NCBI GenBank assembly: GCA_020723545.1
Contig: DYIS01000204.1
Span: 1 to 5,072 of the forward strand
Source of the DNA: Ktedonobacter racemifer
GTDB taxonomy: Bacteria > Chloroflexota > DTOL01 > JACQYG01
DNA length: 5,072 nt
Reading direction: 5' to 3'
This document shows, piece after piece, positions 1-4,796 of this stretch (position 1 is the first letter of the stretch; each line of letters opens with the position of its first letter). Under the pieces are notes generated by a model. The model was not told where the DNA came from, did not search any database, and worked only from the letters and a program-made list of their open reading frames with translations. The translations under genes were made by a program, and so were the position numbers.

Positions 1-206
1 ATGAAAAAGAAAAACATGCTGGGAGCGATGAAGAAATAGCTCCACTTGTAGCGGTTCCACGCCGAAAACAGAAACCCCGAGGGGCCTCTGGCCCCTCGGG
101 GACCCCAGAGACGTGGCCTGGGGTCCGCCGGCCTGACGACACCCCGAGGGGTCTCCGGTCGCTCGGGGACCCCAGAGACGGCGGCGGCTTGAGGAGCTTT
201 GATCAT
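1..206 (-). CDS. ABC transporter permease, N-terminal part (incomplete, runs off window start)
   Basis: Reading the minus strand from ATG at 206 gives 68 codons without a stop up to the window edge. Residues 49-68 (AWNRYKWSYFFIAPSMFFFF) look like the cytoplasmic lead-in and first membrane helix of a MalF/UgpA-type sugar ABC permease. The position, just downstream of a binding-protein gene on the same strand, agrees with that. The start is supported by a strong ribosome binding site (GAGAGGAAGG, 8 nt spacing). It is also the only in-frame ATG/GTG/TTG before Met64. Residues 1-48 are an unusual tail rich in Pro, Arg, Gly and Ala, encoded largely by two copies of a 40-bp GC-rich repeat. Such a tail is not a normal part of the family and is probably disordered and cytoplasmic. 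Family assignment rests on few residues and on context; whether the rest of the gene is intact cannot be seen. Confidence 0.75.
   Translation of the reverse strand, partial: MIKAPQAAAVSGVPERPETPRGVVRPADPRPRLWGPRGARGPSGFLFSAWNRYKWSYFFIAPSMFFFF
65..101 (-). terminator. Terminator-like hairpin inside permease N-terminal codons
   Basis: A perfect 12-bp GC-rich stem (75-86 with 90-101) closes a 3-base loop. On the minus strand it is followed at once by TTTCTGTTTT (74-65). Stem plus T-rich tract is the form of an intrinsic terminator. It lies inside the presumed permease coding region (about codons 36-48), so it would act only when ribosomes do not cover it. Function is inference. Confidence 0.4.
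74..113. repeat. GC-rich 40-bp hairpin repeat, copy 1
   Basis: Identical to 141-180 at 36 of 40 positions. It holds the perfect 12-bp inverted repeat (arms 75-86 and 90-101). Bases 100-108 can also pair with 118-126 (GGACCCCAG / CTGGGGTCC), a competing 9-bp stem. It lies within the permease N-terminal codons. Confidence 0.8.
141..180. repeat. GC-rich 40-bp hairpin repeat, copy 2
   Basis: Second copy, starting 67 bp from the first. The outer arms CCCCGAG (142-148) and CTCGGGG (162-168) are kept, but the inner stem is broken by substitutions, so its own hairpin is only 7 bp. Bases 142-151 can pair over 10 bp with 92-101 of copy 1. Because 67 is not a multiple of three, the two copies are translated in different frames. 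Confidence 0.8.
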
Positions 207-214
207 ATGGTCGA

Positions 215-224
215 CCTTCCTCTC
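215..224 (-). promoter_or_regulatory. Ribosome binding site deciding the permease start
   Basis: GAGAGGAAGG on the minus strand sits 8 nt before ATG 206. This is a strong Shine-Dalgarno match at good spacing and is the main reason for starting the permease at 206 despite its odd N-terminal tail. Confidence 0.75.
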
Positions 225-264
225 AACGGTGAGCAGTGGCCCTGGGCGATACCCCAGAGATGCC

Positions 265-308
265 AAATTGGGATGGGCAGCGGTCCTAGCGCCGCCCATC
301 CCAAATTT
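265..308 (-). terminator. Intercistronic stem-loop between binding protein and permease genes
   Basis: The core is an 11-bp stem (268-278 with 294-304), extended inward by GCG/CGC (280-282 with 290-292) after one mismatch, and outward by A/T pairs past a bulged base. The loop is 283-289. It starts 27 bp after the binding-protein stop codon. The T tract on the minus strand is only three bases, so full termination is doubtful. Stem-loops at this place in binding-protein operons (malE-malF is the known example) lower expression of the permease genes and protect the 3' end of the binding-protein mRNA. That role is inferred here. The rest of 207-335 holds only the permease ribosome binding site. 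Confidence 0.5.
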
Positions 309-335
309 CTTACTAGTAAAGAAAGCCAAGCATGT

Positions 336-1676
336 CTACTTGTTGATCTCGTCCAGGGCCTTCTGGTAGGGCACGGCGATCTCGTCCATGGCTGCCTTGG
401 CCGACTTCTGGCCCAGGATCACCGACTGCAGGGCTGCCACGAACTGGGTGTTCTGGATCTCGTTGGGGACTTCCGTCGGCGGCTCGTAGACGCCATACTG
501 CACTGCCTTGGCTACCAGCGAGAAGTAGGGGTCTTGGTCCAGGTTCTTGTTAGACCGGCGCAGCCCCGGGGCAAGCTGGTAGCCCGGGATGTCGATGCCG
601 ATCTGGCTACCGGTGAGGTACTTGGCCAGGGCGTGGGCCGCAGCCACCTTGTCCTTATCCGGCACGTCCACCACGGCATAGAGGCCAAAGGCGCCGTTGG
701 TTACGGGCTTGCCCAGCTTGCCCATCGGGATGGGCAGCACGGCCAGGGGAAACTTTTCATTGACCAGGGTGCGAATGAAGCCCGGTGTGCTGATGTCCAT
801 GGCCACCGTCTTGTTCTTCTGGAACTGGCTCTGCACCGTTGCCTGGTCGGCCACGCCGAAGTCTGGCGGCCCCACCTTGTACTTCAGGTTGAGGTCGGCG
901 AACTTCTCCAGGGCTGAGATGAACTCCGGCTGGTTGGCGATGAACTTCTTGCCATCAGGGCTGAGGATGCGGCCACCGTCGATGTACAGCATGGGCCAGT
1001 ACTCCACCGCGCCGGCCTTGGCCGAGGCGGTCACGCCGTAGACCTTGGTGCCGTCGGCGCGAGTGAAGGTCAGCTTCCGGGCGGTCTCCACGAACTGCTC
1101 ATAGGTCCAGTCGCCTTTAGGCAGCTCGACGCCACGCTCCTTGAAGATGTCCGTGTTGACCAGGATAGTGATAGCGGTCACCCACAGGGGCCAGGCATAG
1201 ACCTTGCCTTTGTAGCTGGCGATGTCAAAGGCGCTCTGGTAGAAGTCGGCCTTGTCCTCAGCGGTCAAGTAAGGCGTGATCTCCGAGAGAATGCCCTGCT
1301 TGGCATAGCGAGGCAGGTTGGGGCTGGTGACTCGGAAGATGTTGATGTTGGCCTTGGCAGCCAGGGCCGCCTCCAGCTTCGTGTCGCCCTCGGCGGTCCA
1401 GGGGATGCCCACGATCTCCACCTTAACGTTCGGGTTGGCCTTCTGGAACAGCTCAATTGCCTTGGCGGTGGTCACTGAACCGGCATCGGTGCCACCAGCC
1501 ACGTAGCCCCGCTGGTAGAACACGATAGTGGTCACCTTTGGCGTCGCCGTAGGCGGAGGGGTGGTAGGGGCGGCAGTGGCTTTGGGCGGCGTGGTGGGCA
1601 CCGGCGTGGGACCGCAGCCGATGGCCAAGGTGGTGAGGATGACCATCAAGAGCACGAGGGTAAATAACTTGTTCAT
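336..1676 (-). CDS. ABC transporter substrate-binding lipoprotein (family 1, sugar-type)
   Basis: 446 residues. Residues 1-21 form a lipoprotein signal peptide: basic start, hydrophobic run, and lipobox Ala-Ile-Gly-Cys with lipidated Cys21. Residues 22-50 are a Pro/Thr/Ala-rich linker, followed by a mature binding domain starting with TTIVFYQRG. The features fit family 1 extracellular solute-binding proteins (MalE/UgpB-like): an early AIELFQKANPNVKVEIV segment, YAWPLWVTAITILVNTDIFK in the hinge region, a WTYEQFVETARKLT helix, and a Trp/Tyr/Pro-rich ligand cleft. It would be tethered outside the membrane and pass ligand to the permease whose start lies downstream. Ligand not predictable; carbohydrate is likely from the family. 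An excellent ribosome binding site precedes the ATG, and a perfect consensus promoter lies upstream. Length is normal for the family. The ATPase and second permease are not in the window. Confidence 0.95.
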   Translation of the reverse strand: MNKLFTLVLLMVILTTLAIGCGPTPVPTTPPKATAAPTTPPPTATPKVTTIVFYQRGYVAGGTDAGSVTTAKAIELFQKANPNVKVEIVGIPWTAEGDTKLEAALAAKANINIFRVTSPNLPRYAKQGILSEITPYLTAEDKADFYQSAFDIASYKGKVYAWPLWVTAITILVNTDIFKERGVELPKGDWTYEQFVETARKLTFTRADGTKVYGVTASAKAGAVEYWPMLYIDGGRILSPDGKKFIANQPEFISALEKFADLNLKYKVGPPDFGVADQATVQSQFQKNKTVAMDISTPGFIRTLVNEKFPLAVLPIPMGKLGKPVTNGAFGLYAVVDVPDKDKVAAAHALAKYLTGSQIGIDIPGYQLAPGLRRSNKNLDQDPYFSLVAKAVQYGVYEPPTEVPNEIQNTQFVAALQSVILGQKSAKAAMDEIAVPYQKALDEINK

Positions 1677-1682
1677 GTGGAT

Positions 1683-1690
1683 ACCTCCTT
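1683..1690 (-). promoter_or_regulatory. Ribosome binding site of the binding-protein gene
   Basis: AAGGAGGT on the minus strand, 6 nt before ATG 1676 and preceded by an A run. It is a near-perfect Shine-Dalgarno sequence, fitting a highly translated binding protein. Confidence 0.9.
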
Positions 1691-1779
1691 TTTTACAATA
1701 CCAGTCACCGTGGTCCAGTTATCATGACCAGTTGAAACAGAAAAAAAGAAGCTCTGGCACTCACCTCCTCTGTCGGGTA

Positions 1780-1801
1780 AGAGTATTGAATTCAACACTC
1801 T
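1780..1801. promoter_or_regulatory. 22-bp palindrome in the transporter leader (operator or hairpin)
   Basis: The arms AGAGT and ACTCT flank a TTGAATTCAA core, giving 10 of 11 complementary pairs with one A/C mismatch (1785/1796). It lies roughly 100 nt downstream of the predicted transcription start and upstream of the binding-protein gene. Such sites are typical of dimeric repressor operators. No regulator gene is in view, so the binding protein is unknown. A hairpin role in the RNA is also possible. Confidence 0.45.
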
Positions 1802-1899
1802 CAGGTGTCAGGGTTGGACGGCAAAGCAACGAAGGGATAGCCGGCCTCGCAGCCAGATGGAGACGCGTGGATCGGGACGACGGCCACCGCGCCGGCCGC

Positions 1900-1928
1900 A
1901 TTATATGGGAACACCCAATGGATGTCAA
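1900..1928 (-). promoter_or_regulatory. Perfect consensus sigma70 promoter for the transporter operon
   Basis: On the minus strand TTGACA (1928-1923) and TATAAT (1905-1900) are separated by exactly 17 bp. Both hexamers match the vegetative consensus fully. The -35 box overlaps the rimO stop codon (the TGA at 1927-1925 lies within it). Transcription should begin near 1893. No clear terminator follows rimO, so read-through from upstream may add to it. Confidence 0.85.
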
Positions 1929-3319
1929 GAAAGCGGCGAGCCGGCAACCACGGAGTCTCCAAGGTATTGGAGGCCACCTGGGGTGTTGTCCACCTCTCCC
2001 CAGAGATCGTACTCCATAGCCTTCGTAATCAGGACCGGCACGATCTCCCCCACCCTGGCCTGGCCCGTGACGAATATCAGGCCATCCACTTCGGGGGCAT
2101 CGCGGAAGGAACGGCCCACCAGGAACGGCGAACCGTGATCAGAACCCGACCGCTTCCTGGCAGGCTTCTGCTCACCCTCGACCAGCACCTCGAGCCTTTT
2201 CCCCACCCATTTGCAGTTGTTCTCCAGGGAGATCCGTTGCTGCAAGGCCATGGCGCGGTGGCAGCGCTCCTCTTTCACCGGCCTGGGGACCTGTTCCGGC
2301 ATGGCCGCCGCTTTAGTCCCCTCCTCTTGGGAATAGGTGAAGATGCCAACCCGATCGAAACGCATCTCTTCGATAAAGTCCAGGAGTGTCTGAAACTCCT
2401 CCTCCGTCTCCCCCGGGTAGCCCACGATGAACGAAGTCCGCAGGGCAATGTCCGGCATGGTCTCCCGCAGGTCGGAAATCAGCCTCCTGATCCTTCCCAC
2501 ATTGTGGGGCCGGGCCATACGTTTAAGGGTATCAGGATGAGCGTGCTGCAGCGGCAGGTCCAGATAGTGGCGAACCGGCCGGTGTCTGGCCATCGTTTCG
2601 ATGAGGCCAGGCGTGATGTGTTGTGGGTAGGCATACATGAGACGCAGCCAGGGGATCTCCGGCACGCTGTGAAGTAGACGCACGATGAGCTCGGCCAGCC
2701 CGTCTTTCTCTCCCCGATCGCTGCCGTAGGTCGTTGTATCCTGGGCGATCAGGACGATCTCCTTCACCCCACCGGCAACCAGTTGGCAGGCCTCCCGGAG
2801 CACCTCTTCCCGGGGCTTGCTCCAATAGGGCCCCTTGATCTGGGGGATCACACAGAAGGCGCAAGGGGCATTACAGCCGTCGGAGATCTTCAGGTAGGCT
2901 GAAGGGGTTAGCGGATAGGGGCCAGGGGCTATGCGGTAGGGGCCAAAGGCCAGCGGCTCTTTGACCCCAAACCCATAGCCGTTAACCCTCAAAAAGTCAA
3001 CGATTTCCGGCCAATGTCGCGTGCCGATTACTCCATCGATCTCCGGGATTTCACGCTGAAGGTCTGCCTCATAGCGCTGGGCCAGACAACCCGCGGCGAT
3101 CAGGGCCTGGCCGGGGCGTTTGAGCAGTGCCGCCTGAACCAGGGCATCGATGGACTCCTCCTTGGCCACGTCAATGAATCCGCAGGTATTGAGGATGATC
3201 ACGTCAGCAGCCTCGGGCTTCGGGGCCTGCTCGTACCCTGCCTCCAGAAGAAGCCGCTGCATTCCCTGCGAATCCACCACATTCTTCGGACAGCCCAACG
3301 TTGAAATGTGAAACCGCAT
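1925..3319 (-). CDS. rimO: Ribosomal protein S12 methylthiotransferase RimO
   Basis: 464 residues. RimO is a cytoplasmic radical-SAM enzyme that adds a methylthio group to a conserved aspartate of ribosomal protein S12. Three domains are visible. The N-terminal methylthiotransferase domain has cluster cysteines Cys10 (STLGCPKNVVDS), Cys46 (ILNTCGFID) and Cys78 (AAGCLAQRY). The radical-SAM domain has the CxxxCxxC motif at Cys149, Cys153 and Cys156 (SDGCNAPCAFCVIP), followed by DLPLQHA and FIVGYPGETEEEF. A C-terminal TRAM-like domain covers about 368-440, with GRSFRDAPEVDG. The DLPLQHAHPDTLKRM and RDAPEVDG signatures separate it from MiaB. The start 4 bp after miaB implies coupling; its ribosome binding site is weak (AGAGG almost touching the ATG). 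Oddities are a tandem seven-residue repeat at 126-139, before the radical-SAM domain, and a short basic insertion (about 385-396) in the TRAM region. Confidence 0.96.
   Translation of the reverse strand: MRFHISTLGCPKNVVDSQGMQRLLLEAGYEQAPKPEAADVIILNTCGFIDVAKEESIDALVQAALLKRPGQALIAAGCLAQRYEADLQREIPEIDGVIGTRHWPEIVDFLRVNGYGFGVKEPLAFGPYRIAPGPYPLTPSAYLKISDGCNAPCAFCVIPQIKGPYWSKPREEVLREACQLVAGGVKEIVLIAQDTTTYGSDRGEKDGLAELIVRLLHSVPEIPWLRLMYAYPQHITPGLIETMARHRPVRHYLDLPLQHAHPDTLKRMARPHNVGRIRRLISDLRETMPDIALRTSFIVGYPGETEEEFQTLLDFIEEMRFDRVGIFTYSQEEGTKAAAMPEQVPRPVKEERCHRAMALQQRISLENNCKWVGKRLEVLVEGEQKPARKRSGSDHGSPFLVGRSFRDAPEVDGLIFVTGQARVGEIVPVLITKAMEYDLWGEVDNTPGGLQYLGDSVVAGSPLS
2903..2944 (-). repeat. Tandem 21-bp imperfect repeat inside rimO
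   Basis: Two adjoining copies encode GPYRIAP and GPYPLTP (RimO residues 126-139). Both read GGCCCCTA, then CCGC, then TA and CCCCT, with small differences. The repeat falls in the linker between the methylthiotransferase and radical-SAM domains, where added residues are likely to be tolerated. Confidence 0.7.
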
Positions 3320-3323
3320 ACCT

Positions 3324-4751
3324 CTATGTTCCCAGAGCCTTCTCTTTTCCGCATCCTGCTGCCAGTTGGACCAGTTCTCCCTGCAATGACCATGGGCTGG
3401 TCCTGGTAATTTTCACCGTCACCAGCCTCCCGGTCCAATCCCCGTCGTCTTGGAAGAAAACGATCTTGTCCGTCCTGGTACGGCCGGTCCACTTCCCCTT
3501 GGCCTGGCGTTCTACCAGCACCTCGACCTCCTGGCCCGACAACCGAGAGTTGATCTCCGTGGCGATGGCGGTTTGCAGCCCCTCCACCAGCGCCAGCCGC
3601 CGCTTCTTCTCCTCCGAGGGCACGTCGTCCGGCATCCTCGCCGCCCTGGTGCCGGGGCGCGGCGAATAGGCGGCCACGTGGACCAGGTCGAATCGAATTT
3701 CCTGAAGCAGGGCAAACGAGCGGTAGAACTGAGCCTCCGTCTCCCCGGGGAACCCCACGATGAGATCGGTGGTCACGGAAATGCCAGGCACATGCTCTCG
3801 GACCTTGTCCACCAGCTTTCGATATCCGTCCCCCGTATAGCCCCGGCCCATGGCTTGCAAAACAGCATCGTCTCCCGATTGCACCGGAAGGTTGATGCTC
3901 TCACACACCTTAGGCAGGGAAGACATGGCATCGATGAGCCTATCGCTTATGTCCTTGGGATGAGACGTGAGAAAACGAATCCGCCAGAGCCCTGGGACAT
4001 GGTGCAAGGCAGAGAGTAGGTCAGCCAGGTCCGGCCTGCCCGGCAGGTCATGGCCATAGGAGTCCACGTTCTGCCCCAGGAGGGCCACCTCCCGCACGCC
4101 CCGCCGCGTCCAGTTTTCCACCTCACACACGATCTCCGGCAGGGGCCGGCTCACCTCGCGGCCCCGGCGAAACGGCACAATACAATAGCTACAGAAGTTG
4201 TCGCAGCCGTAGATGATCGGGATGTACTTAACGGGGCCCACCGTGGCCCCGCCCCTGACCACCGACTCCGTCGGCTCCTGTAGGCTGTGTTCAGGGTCCG
4301 TGGCTTCCTCTCCAAGCAAAAGGGGGCTTCGCGCCCCTAACCCCCCGGTCGCAAAGGCCGCTCCAGTCTGGCTCAATCCGGGTTCGGTCAGTCGGAGGCC
4401 CTGGCGCTCCTCCACCATCTCTAAGAAGGACGCCGGTTTCAAGACGTTGAAAAACGCGGCCACGTGGGGATAGCGGCCCCTCAGCTCGTGGGGATCACCG
4501 CCCACCATGCAGCCCATGAGCGCGATCAACGTATCTGGACGCCGCCTCTTCAGGCTCTTCAAGGAGCTGAGCCGCCCGTGCACCCGTTCCTCCGCGCTTT
4601 GTCGGACGCTGCACGAGTTCAGCACCACCACATCTGCGACCTCCAGGGACGGCGCGGGCACAAGCCCTCTTTCCTCCAGGAGGCTCGCCAGCCTTTCCGA
4701 GTCAGCCTTGTTCATCTGGCAGCCGATGGTCCAGATATGGTAAGTATGCAC
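3324..4751 (-). CDS. miaB: tRNA-2-methylthio-N6-dimethylallyladenosine synthase MiaB
   Basis: 475 residues from GTG 4751. MiaB uses two Fe-S clusters and SAM to convert i6A37 to ms2i6A37 in tRNAs reading UNN codons. The N-terminal domain has Cys11 (WTIGCQMNKADSERLA), Cys47 (LNSCSVRQSAEERV) and Cys81 (LMGCMVGG). The radical-SAM CxxxCxxC is Cys183, Cys187 and Cys190 (IYGCDNFCSYCIVPFRRGRE), followed by LLGQNVDSYG, LPVQSGDDAVLQAMGRGYT and DLIVGFPGETEAQF. A TRAM domain covers about 405-460. These signatures are MiaB rather than RimO or MtaB. An in-frame ATG at 4844 would add 31 residues. I reject it because it lies upstream of the promoter, would translate the heptamer repeat, and runs antisense to the transposase remnant. 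VHTYHIWTIGC fits the usual family start. The linker between Cys81 and the radical-SAM motif looks roughly 25-30 residues longer than in E. coli. rimO follows after 4 bp. Confidence 0.95.
   Translation of the reverse strand: MHTYHIWTIGCQMNKADSERLASLLEERGLVPAPSLEVADVVVLNSCSVRQSAEERVHGRLSSLKSLKRRRPDTLIALMGCMVGGDPHELRGRYPHVAAFFNVLKPASFLEMVEERQGLRLTEPGLSQTGAAFATGGLGARSPLLLGEEATDPEHSLQEPTESVVRGGATVGPVKYIPIIYGCDNFCSYCIVPFRRGREVSRPLPEIVCEVENWTRRGVREVALLGQNVDSYGHDLPGRPDLADLLSALHHVPGLWRIRFLTSHPKDISDRLIDAMSSLPKVCESINLPVQSGDDAVLQAMGRGYTGDGYRKLVDKVREHVPGISVTTDLIVGFPGETEAQFYRSFALLQEIRFDLVHVAAYSPRPGTRAARMPDDVPSEEKKRRLALVEGLQTAIATEINSRLSGQEVEVLVERQAKGKWTGRTRTDKIVFFQDDGDWTGRLVTVKITRTSPWSLQGELVQLAAGCGKEKALGT
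4321..4338. repeat. Small GC-rich palindrome in the MiaB linker region
   Basis: AGGGG and CCCCT arms, extended by GC/GC around a TTC loop with one bulged G. It encodes part of the stretch GLGARSP, which lies in the expanded linker of MiaB. It may be a small insertion repeat like those at 74-180, but with only one copy here this is weak. Confidence 0.35.
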
Positions 4752-4765
4752 AACCCCCCCGCCAT

Positions 4766-4793
4766 TTCGAAATTCGAATTTCGAAATTCGAAA
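4766..4793. repeat. Four tandem TTCGAAW heptamers in the miaB leader
   Basis: TTCGAA occurs at 4766, 4773, 4780 and 4787, exactly 7 bp apart, with A or T as the seventh base. Within it, 4773-4792 is a perfect 20-bp palindrome. The block sits between the predicted miaB transcription start (near 4801) and the GTG start, so it would be transcribed and could fold, or it could bind protein as DNA. Confidence 0.85.
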
Positions 4794-4796
4794 TAA

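Larger units (their letters stand above)
1677..1893 (-). other. Long 5' leader of the binding-protein operon
   Basis: About 217 nt should separate the predicted transcription start (near 1893) from ATG 1676. In order on the minus strand it holds a GC-rich inverted repeat near its start (1881-1885 with 1894-1898), a 22-bp palindrome (1780-1801), a second Shine-Dalgarno-like AGGAGGT (1769-1763) with a tiny 12-codon frame behind it (1760-1722), a T-rich stretch (1750-1741), and the real ribosome binding site. I do not recognise any known riboswitch class in it. Confidence 0.5.

Noticed and set aside
1..39. Plus-strand 12-codon frame starting with ATG at position 1
   Set aside because: It is the reverse strand of the permease's first membrane helix; the lysine codons mirror the phenylalanine codons. 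No ribosome binding site is visible.
74..180. CRISPR-like array from two 40-bp repeats with a 27-bp spacing
   Set aside because: Only two copies with four mismatches, strong internal hairpins, and a location within a coding frame; no cas genes in view.
189..917. Long plus-strand open frame of 242 codons
   Set aside because: It lies antisense to the binding-protein gene, shows no recognisable domain, and is explained by the GC-rich codon pattern of the minus-strand gene.
1801..1870. Possible riboswitch (plus-strand GGACGGCAAAGC recalls part of a cyclic-di-GMP aptamer)
   Set aside because: It is on the strand opposite to the transporter operon, and the remaining conserved aptamer parts are not present.
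1922..2677. Plus-strand open frame of 251 codons
   Set aside because: Antisense shadow of rimO, whose cysteine motifs and family signatures prove the minus-strand reading.
3450..4019. Plus-strand open frame of 189 codons
   Set aside because: Antisense shadow of miaB; no start signal or domain.
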